A DNA stretch of 64,000 nt, from the NCBI GenBank assembly GCA_036872755.1, contig JAVHNS010000004.1:992001-1056000 (forward strand), given 5' to 3'. Made by a program: the position numbers and the translations under genes. The number at the start of each line of letters is the position of its first letter. Within the stretch, counting starts at the first letter, position 1. The notes under the pieces are model-generated. The model was not told where the DNA came from, did no database searches, and saw only the letters and a program-made list of their open reading frames with translations. Source of the stretch: Orbilia blumenaviensis (taxonomy: Eukaryota > Ascomycota > Orbiliomycetes > Orbiliales > Orbiliaceae). Of this stretch, positions 10,713 through 22,354 are shown one piece after another.

Positions 10713-13607
10713 GACCGGTGATATTAGTTAAATAAATGATATCCCGACGCTTCTCGGGTTGTGGTGATGATGTAGTGTCTGGTAGCGTGCGTGCTCGCCT
10801 CTAACTGTTCTGTTCCCGTTCTGCGACGGAAGCTTTTTTTTTTTTGAGTTACTGAGCTAACTGGGGGGAAGCTAAGCTATTCGGCTATCAGCTGTCAGGC
10901 TTGTTAGGCTGTTTGCGTCTGCCTCGGCGGGGGCGGGGTTATTAAAGTGTTGAGGAAAAAATTAAGTTGAGTTGGGATTGAAATCAAGATCGAGATCAGA
11001 TCAGATTGATATCTGCACCCCTTAAAGAAGTATATAAATGTACTTGAGTGTATATGGTAGAGAGAGAGGAAGGGAGACAATAGACTGGATTGAAAAGAAA
11101 AGAACAGGAGGGGCGTGTTTAAGTACTTGCCCGTTTCACTCTCAAAGAATTCAACGATCACGATGTAATGCTCCTTCCCATGTCATGTATCTGCATTTAC
11201 TCCTTGGATGGCATCCTTGACACCACATCCACCCTTGATTTTGACAAGCTGGGAATCCCGCGCGCCGGGGCCGGGGCGCTCTCCTCTCCTCCTCTATTTT
11301 TTTTATTTTTTTGCACGCATACACGCGTGCGCAATACCGATGCAATCAGGACTAACCAATCTATTTCAAATGATGGCCGGCCACGGCTGAAACCTTGGAG
11401 GATACGAGTTGATAACAGATGGAACCAATCACGTATCAATTAATTCGTAACCAAACGGTCACCGAATTCATTCCATTGGCCACGAGACTTCTCTGTAAAG
11501 AAAAAAAAGATGGTAGGGCTGGAGCTATAATGCATGACATCATGACATAGCTCCAATATAGCCGTCGGTAAGCAGGGTACATACCGCCTCCCCGATAGAA
11601 CCATTCGCCTTTCCAAAATCAAACGTCGGCATTTCGTCCTAAGCAAGCTGCATACTTTATGTTTAGAAAACCAAGCTAGGGGATCCGCCCGCCGAAACAG
11701 CTAGCCAAACGATTCAATTGAAATCGTCCCTAGATCTATAGCAAGTCATTGGTGAAGCTAAAGCAGGGGCCAATTGATTACGATTACGACTGCGCCCGAT
11801 AGCAGTCTGGGTAGCTGGCCAGATCGGCTGGCTAACGGGTGCTAGTTAAGACTTTTTTTTTGCTGTATCTTTTGAACCAGGCTAGAGTCCATCTGGATGG
11901 GATGGAATGTGCCGAAGAGCATCATCCCCGCCCATTGCATTGGTATGGTGGTCCTGGTGGGGCCAAGCTAATGCAGGCGGCTGACAGCCTTGTTATCGTT
12001 CCGACCTGCCACAAAAACAACACCGCCCCAGTGCACAACCCTCTTATACTATAAACTATACATCGTGAAGGTATATATATGTCATTTTTTTATATACCTC
12101 GGTCCGAGTTCTTCGAGGCCAAGATGTGGGTAAATTATTACTCCGGACACTGTCGATAAGCAGGTATTTACCGGGATTCTGGGCGACGGCTAGGCGGGTA
12201 CGGCGGCCGTGTCCGCGATGCTAGTAGTTTATTGTTTTAACGCCAAAGAAAAACCAAATTTACGACTCTACACTTTGGTCTAGATCTTAGGGCCAATTTG
12301 TGTACTTGAATTACCCAGTAGGAAATTTAGTATATTGTTTGAGACCTCTTCTATGTCTCCAAGCAAGACGTCCGAAATTCTTTTTTATATCTATGCCTGA
12401 CTTTAAGTCAGGGCAAATCTCTTAATTATGTCGGGAAACATATTCTTATCCATTATATTTTACGATGATTATATTATAAGGAAACAGCAGTTCTAACTAT
12501 CCCCTGATGAGCAGGTACTAAAATATGTTGTTCTATGACCTTTCATCCTTTAATCGGCTTTGTAGTCTATGAATTCGCAGGATCAGCGGGTCAGGCTAGA
12601 GCCACAGAGGCCAGCTTACTTGCACAGTTGGGCTCAAGTTGAACTTAATTAAGCAGCCCATTCGAGAGACTGCCTAGATACCTTGAGAATCAAGTCTCGT
12701 TAGTTGAGAAGTCTACAAACAAAGGTCTCAAAAGAGAAACTAAACGACGTCGAAAGGACGGCCCAGTCATTAGCCCCCAGCCTTTCTTCTACTCGACTTG
12801 AAGGGTTATGCTAACCCGCTGATGCGTTTAACAGCACACGTCATATTCATTACTTTTTATATAGATGGAGCAACACTAGATAATAAAGTCTTTATGCACG
12901 CCTGCGGGTGTGTGCCTTACGCAAATACACCGGACTGGCATATAAAATTATAAATATAGTAGTTGAAAGAGCAGTAGTAATAATTTGTTATCCTGTATGG
13001 GAGAGTACCCGACTGATAAGTTGGGTCCTTAATAACCCTCGGTGCTCGTACCGCCTTGAGGAACCTGTTTTTGTCGCCGCTGACACGTGTGTGACACGAG
13101 GCAATACACTAGAACGACTAACCCGAAGTAAACAAAGATTTGGCGAATGATGCTAATCGTATAACAAGAGCAATTATAATAGAGAAGCCCTGGATACTAA
13201 AGGTCTAACATGAAGTCGTCATTCGACACACTTCGGGAAAGTTAATGCCCACCCGGATATTGTTCCATCAAAATATAGCTCGTTTTCTGAATTTTGTACT
13301 AATCTAAAATTGATTTTGAGGACATGTATTCCTACTCGCTATATCCTCAAAAGCGAAAAAGCCAATTCAGTATCATGAATCTTTAACAATAAGCAAAAGA
13401 AGAATCGAAAACCGAGTTTAGAGTATATAAACTTTGATTGCATCAATTTATTACCATTTGAGATCTCTAGTTATGTCATAGAAACCAGACGTGGCATGCT
13501 GCGCGGCAGCGTCCCTAGGGCAAGCTAAAGGGGTTTTAGATATTGGTTACCCTCAAAGCCATACCGATGCTAGTCTGAATTGCAGTATTGGCCTTACTTA
13601 TGGCTCC
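10713..13607. other. long gene-poor region
   Basis: About 2.9 kb. The first 400 bases are the likely promoter of the polyketide synthase (AT-rich, purine runs near 11050). From roughly 12.0 to 13.6 kb the sequence is AT-rich with no coding potential and looks like decayed repetitive DNA. A stretch at 13013-13060 resembles one at about 26677-26722 (see findings). Confidence 0.5.
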
Positions 13608-16600
13608 TCATGGTCTCGGACCGATACCAGGCTCTTGACCACCATATGCACCGTTGTCTAACGAAATTTCAATAATCTCCTTTAGCTGTTTCAGTTCAGC
13701 ATTGCTCTTTGCAATTAAATCTTCACCCTTGTCTAATAAAAATTCTACAACCTCCTTACGATCGTTAGTCTGCGCGACCTTAAGCGCAGCCCTCAGCGCA
13801 GCCCTCAGCAAATCATCGTTGTTGTTTGCACTGATCTCTACACCGCAATCCAGCAAAGTTGTGATGATGTTTCTATACCTACGATCCGACGCCTCACAAA
13901 GCACACTCGGACGTTCCCCGTCCACTCCATTAGGATTCGTTCCATGATCTAACGAAGTTCCAGAGACCGTTCCAAAACCAATCAGTGCCGCGTGAAATGC
14001 AGAGCCATATATCCCGCCTTCTGAGTTGACATATGCGCCATTCCGTACTAGTAATTGAACAATATGGTCATGCCCTTGAGCTGATGCTGCTTGAAGGGCT
14101 GTGCCATATCTCCCCCCTTTTGCATTGGGGTCGGCTTTACGCATCAGCAAATCCTGTGCCGCATCCAAAAATCCCCCGAAAGATGCGTAATATAGTGGTG
14201 AAGCTAACTCTGGGGACGAATCCAAATCTGGGCGATAGAGACTGTAGCAACTCCTATAACAGCTTTCGTTCCTGAAAAAGCTCCGCATCATATTCCGCAA
14301 CGTTTCGTCAGGGAACGCTGTTGCTGATGCGAAGTGCATCCAGTATTTTGCGCAATATTCGGCGAAGGGAAATTTTTCTGTAAGTTCTGTAGTGAGGAGG
14401 TCGCTATTCATACGCAAGATATAAGAGAGGCAATTTTTGGCTATGGCCATTGTTTCTGGGGCCCCGCAAATTATCGTAAAAGGTCCAGAGCGGGCCGTAG
14501 TTAAGTATTTCCTTACCGACGAGTTGCTGAGTGTGAGTTCTATGCTTTTTTTCCCTGAAGGCCACGCCACTGGAACTATATTCACTAGGCTAGAGCAATA
14601 GCGCAGAGTATTGCCGTTAAAATAAGCTTTGTCATCTAGCTCAAAGTACGGAGGCGAGGTGCCGACTTTGATGAATTCCACAGCTTCCTCGATTCCTAGA
14701 GGCCTCTTGGAGTATGTTAACAGGTGAAGGAGTGCTGTAGCTTGGGGTCGGAATATCTCGGGTATGTTTCGTAAGATTCCTGCGTAGATGCGGTTCTCGT
14801 CCCGTGGGAGAGATTCGAGTCTTCCACAAAAGTCTTCAGCGCTCGTGAGAGTCTCTAAGGCCAACATATCAAGTTGGCATGCAATCGTTGCCCAGTTGGG
14901 CCTAAAAAGCGTTAGTTTGTACGATATATAGTCACAATTTGCTAAATACCAAAAGCAAAAGGGAAGGGCATGTATGTACATAGATAGGTAGATACAACTT
15001 ACGCTCCAATAGTACGTTCACCCAGCACATCGTATAACTCGGGGAGGCAACTCCAGGTGTCGTATATCCACCGGAGGTTAGAAGCTCTCTTTTTGATCCG
15101 TCTGTGAATAGATCCAATTATATCGTTGATAGGCTGACTCCCTATGAAAATAATTTTCTCTGTCTTCCCAAAAATGCTAGATTTGGCCATGCTCCGGCCA
15201 CACTCTGGCAGGCTCGTCAAAAGAAAGTGAACGTTTGCTTGTTTCAACTCCCAGATTCTTTCGATACACTCAAATAACGCACCCCACTGACTTCTTTTGC
15301 ATTTATCGAGTGCATCTAGTATTAACCAGACTTTTCCTGTTTTCTGCACCAGGAACAAAAACTTCTCGACAAGCTCCTGTAACGTTGCCATTTTTCCACT
15401 TGTTCGGAAAGGGCTCTGATATTTCTCTTCTCTTGAGGCTGAATCACCTGTATTGATATTTTGAAGCTGTGAACAAAGAGACTGGATCGCTTCTTCAAGT
15501 GTATTTCCACCATTGCTAGAAGAGTTAAAAAAAAAGTAAATTGGTTTATACCTCTGACGAATTTGAAGCATCTGGACCACTGCGGAGCTAAGAACGGTTT
15601 TGCCGCATCCCGAGCCGCCGAGTAACCAAATGAACGAATTTTTTGTGGTTTTCCATTTAGTAAATTTCTCGGAGTTAAGAAACCAGGAACACCCGTGAAT
15701 CTGGTCCTCCATCAAGGTCTTTAGATAGCTTGTGGGATAGTCCTGGCCTAAGAACGAATCCGTTTGCTTACTCGCTGCAACTCGGCATTGTCCCACATTT
15801 GGGTCGTGTCCACTAGCCATACCGATGGCTGGATACCAGACCAGGCCATGTAGACTTCCGTTCGATCGATTAGTATAGGTGCTTGTATACACTTGGAGAC
15901 TTTGTGTCTTTATTCTGAGGGAACTAACCTGGCTTTAAAGACTTGATAATATCCGTTTCAGCATTTACTTCTGCAACAGAAACATCTAGCAGAAGGGTTT
16001 TCGCAAATATAGCTGCTACTATTGCTGTGAGCCGTTGCTGATTACTATCCGTATCAACGTCTCGGTAATCGCCTATGCCTCGAATAACAAGGCAAGGAAG
16101 TCCGCTTATAAGGCCTGCTGCGTCGTTCTCGAAACATAAAACACGATTTGCGGCTGGCAGCATATCCTGGATGTAGGCCTCGTGTATATAAGAACGCGCG
16201 GAACCGATTTGGCCGTAGTGGATGTTCAATTGATCTATTGTCCCATCTAGCGGTACATACCTTTTTCGTTGCTTCATACTTATGCCAGATATTTCCTCTT
16301 TGACTTTGTAGGGAAATTCACCTTTGCGTTGCATCACCGACCCCAAAGCTCGGTTTAAGTTAGTTGGATGATCACTTGAACGTCCTTTCGATAGAAAATC
16401 TTGACCATCCGCTGATTGACCAAGATTGTACTGGACTAAACCGCTCCCCATGTAGTCCGAAACCCCAACGACGACATCACCAATATGAATATCTTTTTCT
16501 GAACTCTGCACATGACCGATGCCCACAAGAAAAATCACTTTAATCCTGCAGAAGCTGTAGAGTAAAGCTTCGATACGCGCCATGATGTGGGTAGAGGTAG

Positions 16601-18822
16601 AATATGGAGCTGCACTAGCTAATACGGCGACGTAATGTTCTCCAGTTTTTCCTAAAAAGCAATTTTTGGCGATAGGTGTGCCTGATAGCACTTTATTATC
16701 ATCCGCTTCGCTGAGGATATCTTTTGCAGCAGTGAGTCCAATTGGTGAATCGCAGATCCAGCCAATAGTATACTTCTTCGGGTCGGACAACCCTGAAGTG
16801 AATTTTCTTTGAGCATCATCAGTCCTCTTATCCTGGGTTATCCCAGAGTCAGGCGAGTTGGTCCGTTGCCCTTCCTTTAGTTTTTTGGGGCTAGGGGCAT
16901 CGTCTAAGTTGCAATCAAGTTGCGCCACTTCTGACACCCTCGAGTGCCAGGAAAGCTCCGAGGTCAGTGTAGAGTGATTTCCAGTATTACTGGCGGAGCT
17001 TCCCTCGTTTTCAAGCGCGCTGTCTCGCTGCTGGGATTCCATTAACCGCATTGTTAAAAACATCGATATCTGTAGGTGCTCTGCAATATGCCGGGCCATT
17101 ATGACCTCCTGCGACTCTGTTTCCCGGCCGTCGCTACTTGAGTTATCGCTATTGGCGGCAGGATCAGTAATATGAAAATTGCTTTGGTTATCCTCAACCT
17201 TTCGCCTTTTTCGATTAGTCATTCGGGTTTGCTTTTTTCTGCGCTTATCCTGTACTAAATCGCGGCAACAGAGAGGACACACGTGGCGTGAACGTGAACG
17301 TTGCGTGCAGCTATTTTTCACAATAGCTGGAAGCCCTGTCGCGAGGTTTTCGGGGTAACACTGTTTCATATGTTCGTGTAATCCTTCCTGACTACTGAAA
17401 TACTCATTTTTATGCTTGAAATTGCATACCCAAAAAATTGGTCGGTGAATTTCCTGTTGCCATCTAACCGTATGAAGAGCATTCATATGATGGAACCATT
17501 CTTTAAACGTCGCGAAGGAAGGTAACTTTATCCCATCCATACAGCTTTCCGAAAGACAAACGTAAGGCTCGAAATCCTTATCCAGATGGGCACTGTCAAT
17601 ATGTTCTTATTAGCCCTATCTACTAAAGTGGGGTGGATATGATCTTAGAATCAAAGCGAACCTCCATTGCTTTTTGTTATCAAATAGAGCGTTAGGGTGC
17701 CTTTCAAGGCACCACTCGCAGGTGCGATAATTAGAACGATCTTTGCTCCCCGAAGCCTGGGGATAGCTGACCTTGCCCAGCTGTATCGATGAGGCCGAAC
17801 AATTTGATTTCACCCTGGAAGGATTGTCTAGATTTCTAAGTACTGTTGTCCTAAGAGAACCGAGAATTGAAGGTGTAGATTCCAGCTCCACATAGGGCCG
17901 CAGCTGATCTAGCTTGGGAGAAGAGTCTGCATGAGCATATATACGTGATGCAGATTCGTCGAAATTGACAGTCTCAATGTCAGCCGAGTTAGTAAAATGA
18001 TCATCTCGTTCTTCACAAATGGTTGGCATGTGCACTTCCTGGGTAGGTCGACTCGTGTTCAACTTATGTTGGTGTGTCTTCTTGTACAAGATACTAGCAC
18101 AGGTTTCAACCATTGAGCGTGTTAATTGGGCGCGAAGGGTATCTTTTGCGTCCATATAGAGGGCATCAATCGCTATTCGGGCAAGACTTTCGAAAGTTTT
18201 GAGGTTTGATTGCTCAGCAAACTCTCTGATCTTGGTAGTTCGCCCCGTGGTAGAGTACTTTCGAATAGTAGTACCGAGGTGGGAGAGACTGGCTAAAGAT
18301 GATTCTATATCCTCTGCAAGATCATCTATTTCCGGTGTATTGTCCAGAGGGAGGTCAGATTCCAACATGGGTTGACCCTCGCGTGGCCCATTATTGTTTG
18401 TAACTAAATCATACATCGTCCCAAGGCATATTAGTCGATAATGAAATGATTAATAGTATGAGCTATGAGAATTGATACCGATTCTAGCCCGAGGAAGACG
18501 TTCGGAGCCCACATTCCTCGAGTATCCGGCAAAGAGATAAACTGAGCATACCTTCTTCTAAAGCTTCAAATAGAATATCAAGCAAGCGAACGACAAGGTC
18601 CCGTATTTCTGGTCGGTCTTGCAATCGACGATCAAGGCAAATAGACTTGCTTGCAAAAACCCCCATATAGGCCGACCATGCCAAAAACCTCTGTTCGTAA
18701 TCGTCGAGGAGAATGTCGCTAACAGAAGGTGGGTCTTTTCTTTTGCGCTTTGTAAATATGTCTTTGCATTTTGCGGCAATGCCATATATTATCTCATCGT
18801 CCTCCTCCATAGATGGGTGCAA
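13608..18822 (-). CDS. STAND/NLR-like receptor: Cys-rich N-terminal module, PNP_UDP, NACHT, ankyrin
   Basis: Five exons: 18822-18552, 18403-17662, 17592-15929, about 15828-15003 and 14901-13608, giving about 1598 residues. Residues 1-90 (RFLAWSAYMGVFA, LDRRLQDRPEIRDLVVRLLD) resemble the N-terminal region of many fungal STAND proteins. Next come Cys/His pairs that look like degenerate zinc fingers (CEWC, HVCPLCC), a basic stretch RKRRK, a nucleoside-phosphorylase-like domain (about 609-890, from YTIGWICDS), a NACHT ATPase (Walker A GGSGCGKT near 962-969, Walker B VWLILDALD near 1060) and two or more ankyrin repeats (about 1398-1480). Fungal NLRs of this layout act in non-self recognition and programmed cell death. 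The PNP motif usually read FEMEAAG is FENDAAG here, so catalysis may be altered. The exon 3/4 junction is the least certain. It is divergent to the PNP gene at 19264. Confidence 0.85.
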
Positions 18823-19263
18823 GCCGTGGCCGATACAGCTTTTTCCGTGCTTGTGCTAACCCCGCGAGACCACGCTAATCCCGAATAGAAGTCTTTCCGC
18901 TAGGGACAAAGTTTTTGATTCTGATCGATTCAAGCGGGTGGATCAATCCGTCGTTATTATAACGTATATTTTATTGTATTTGACCTCGATATCAGGATTA
19001 GTATTGGTATATGGGGTACATGCGAGCAGTGCGGGGTATACATAGACACGTGACATTTTCAATGTTCTCAGCCGTGCTCAATGTTAACCCCGCGTTACTT
19101 TTCCGGACCTTTCATCATTAGTATTACGTATTTTTCATCCAGATAAACGTCGTCGGAAAGTTAAAAAAGTTTCACAGGGTTGTCATACACAAACGTACCT
19201 GCCATTCCCGAATTGACCGCGATTTAAATTTCGAAATTTCTGCATGGCCGCGGACCGCCAACA
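18823..19263. promoter_or_regulatory. shared divergent promoter of the two PNP genes
   Basis: This 441-bp spacer separates two start codons facing away from each other, so it should drive both the NLR-like gene and the DUF7580-like/PNP gene. It contains TAACCCCGC at 18857-18865 and again at 19085-19093, and GCGGGGTA at 19031-19038. GCGGGG fits the CreA/Mig1-type consensus SYGGRG. Function is inferred only from position and repetition. Confidence 0.5.
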
Positions 19264-22200
19264 ATGCCCGAAAACACCGTTTCAGAACTCGGATGGGATA
19301 TATTTCGGAATCTCGCACAGTACTTGGATGGGAGGCTACAATTAACGCAGCACGGCCAGGGAAAGCCAAAAAACCGACTTGAAAGAAAACGCCGAGTCCT
19401 CGAAGTGGAATTGCGCCATGTCCTCATGGTCAAAAATTTTGATATAACCCTAGCTGAGAGTCATGAGTATGGTTTTTCGGATCAGGATGCCCTTAGATAC
19501 TCGGGGCGGATAGCCCATCTATTGGAGCGTCATGTTAACAAGAACTTTCTGGACTCGATATCTCGATCAGCAAAGCCTTACGAACCCTCTTGCTCTTCTT
19601 CGACTTTTAGGAATTACCCGCGGCTATACCAATTAACTCAATACCTAAGGAGTACAGCAGAGTACCCCAATTCTCCGGCGAGGTCGTTCAACTTGGTTAT
19701 TGAAGCGAACGAAAACCCGCAAATATTCTTCGTCCAATCCACCTCCGCCGCTCAAGAGATTCTGGATAGAGCTAAGGAATTGAATGCCCACTTCCGGCAA
19801 ATTCAAAGTTTACCGGGGACCAACTCAAAAAAAAGATCTGGGAGCCCAACCGGCGAAGACGAGGGAGAATCTCGGGGTTACAGTCTAGGGGATCCGGACT
19901 TTAGGAAACGTACTGGCGTTGTTATCAGTGCTTTACATCAGTTCCTACCCTGCAGCGATTCCCACAAGGTTCTGCTTCAGCTACAGACTCGTAGAGGCGC
20001 ATTGGATCTATTTTTGTCAGGGTGTAATGATAGAGAACTGTGGCAGGAAGTTCAGTGCGAACACCATACGTAAGACACCTCCGTTGGCGACGCCTGGAAA
20101 TGACCCCAGACCCACCACGAGGTTTCTATAGACCCATTTTGTTAACTGTAGCCCCAGGCCACGTAATTCAATCTGCCCAATCGACGACCTTTGCCTGACC
20201 CTGCAAAACTGCGCAGACCGGCGGCTTCAAATTGTAGTTGGGGTCCTTGAGAATGGCTCTCACAGTATTCATTACTCGCCACAGCCAACAAGTCGGCTCT
20301 ATCCTCGTGCTTCTTTTTCAGGATCTCTTGAACATTTAATCGAATCCGGAAATTTTCAGAATATCAGCTTTAGCAATACGTTGTCACCAATGACTAACCG
20401 ATTTACCCTAAAGGAGAAACGCATTCTCGCCCTCAAACTCGGGCTGTGCTTTTTAAACTTCTTTGATGCGCGTTACATGACGGAGAGCTGGAAGTCCAGT
20501 GGTATCACATTCCTAGCTCTTCCAGAGCTTAAAATCCAGGAAAGTCAAATTTATATCAATTGCTCTCTAGGTTTAAGAAGAAGCCAGGAAAGTGAATGGT
20601 ATCAACCTGGCCACCCTGTCTTGACATCCTTTGCAAGGCTACTGCTAGAGATAGATGAGGGGCAGAAATGGCCCGGCCCGAGCGATAATAATGGTTCCGA
20701 CCATACGGCAATGTGGGTGGAACTTTGCAACTACGTCGAAAATGTCAAGATACACCGGGGCCGGAACTTCTACCTGGAAGCCGTCACCAAGATTCTCTAC
20801 TTGCACACAGCTTTGAACGAAGCCCGCGAAACATTAACAAGCGAAAATAGCGAGGATGTTGATATTAAGGTGAGAAGTTTGATGTATACAAGTATTGTTA
20901 GCCTTCTGGAACTAGAAGTACCAGAGGAAACCAGAAAACGCTTCAAATGCGAAGCAGTTACTATTTCCGAAAAATACCAATTAGGCACAGATGAAATCTT
21001 AAACACCCGGCGGTCCAAGAACATTACTCCTACGGTTTTCCAGCCAACAAGGATAGATTCCTTCGGAACTCAATGTGACTTGAACTCGGATGCCGACGGC
21101 GAAGGCATATCCAGAATATCCTTGCACGAGGCGAGCCATCGATTGGGGCAGTCGCAGGCGGTTACAAGGAATCTCAACAATTGTCATGGCGAAAATGCGC
21201 CCCAGCTATCTTCACTAGCCCAGAAGATTTCAAGGAGTAGATCTATAACCCTGTATGCATCTCCGTATTCCGATTTAATGTCCCAGCTAACTCATTCTAA
21301 TAGACCTGGAAGCCAACCCTCTCTAATGGGTCCAATGGCCCCACACAAGTTCTATATCGCCATAGTCTGTGCGCTTTCGCTAGAAGCCGATGCGGTCCAA
21401 AAGATCTTCAGTGAGACTTACGAAGACGGCGGCGAAAGTCATCCAAAGCAGAAGGGCGACCAGAATATATACACAACAGGGAGGATCGATCAGCAAGACG
21501 TTGTTTTATGTCACTTGCCAAGAATGGGGGTATCAAGTGCGGCAGGTGCGGCAGCGTGCCTACGCGTAAGCTATCCGGATATCAAAGTTGTTTTGATTGT
21601 AGGTATCTGCGGGGCTATACCTTTCTTATCAAAGAAAGAAATTATTCTTGGAGATATCATCATCAGTGATAGCGTGGTCAAATATGACTATGGCCGCCAG
21701 TACCCCAACGGGTTCGAGCGGAAAAATGGCGAAGAAGAGATCCTTGGACCGGTTGATCCTCAAATACAAGGTCTTCTCGAAAAATTGCGAACCAAAAACA
21801 CCAGGGAACGATTTCAAAAGGATACCCTAAAGTTTTTAGAAATACTCCAAGAAGTGGAATGTGAGTATCAGTATCCGGGCGCTGGGCACGACATACTATT
21901 CCCAGCGGCCTATCCTCACAAAGCCTATCGAAAAAAGGTGTTAGCTAATTGCACCTGCTCCCGATGCACGATAACATGTGACGATGTTTGTAATGGAATA
22001 CGAAAGAAAGATTGCGGGGCGCTTGGCTGCGGGGGGGAGGAGATAAAACGGAGGCGGCTCACCGAAAATGACATTACTCCATCAGTCCATATTGGAAAGA
22101 TCGCGTCTGCGGATACAGTGATGAGATCCGGAAAGCACCGGGATCAATTAGCTAAGGAGGAGGGTGTAATAGGATTCGAAATGGAGGGAGCCGGTGTTTG

Positions 22201-22354
22201 GGGCAAGATGCCCTGTGTCGTAATCAAGGGAGTCTGCGACTATGCCGACAGTCACAAAAATAAAACATGGCAATCTTACGCTGCTGCCACCGCAGCTGCA
22301 GCTGCAGCTTCTTTTCTAAAGTATTGGGTATCCAATACTTACAGGGAATCTTAA
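19264..22354 (+). CDS. DUF7580-like N-terminal region fused to a PNP_UDP (nucleoside phosphorylase-like) domain
   Basis: Two exons, 19264-20069 and 20152-22354, giving 1002 residues; the intron has a GTAAGA donor and an AACTGTAG acceptor and keeps phase. Residues from about 215 to 495 (LHQFLPCSDSHKVLLQLQ; LALKLGLCFLNFFDARYM) look like the fungal DUF7580 region found in proteins related to heterokaryon incompatibility; this rests on general resemblance and is moderate in certainty. From about residue 665 a full PNP_UDP domain starts (YIAIVCALSLEADAV), with GICGAIPF, IGKIASADTVM, FEMEGAGV (near 942) and CDYADSHKNKTWQ, all matching the active-site pattern of fungal STAND-associated phosphorylase domains. 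A Cys-rich insertion (bases 21950-22035) has eight Cys. No NACHT or ankyrin is present, so it may act as a stand-alone effector or partner of the divergent NLR-like gene. The start codon is the first in frame; an upstream exon is not excluded. Confidence 0.8.
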
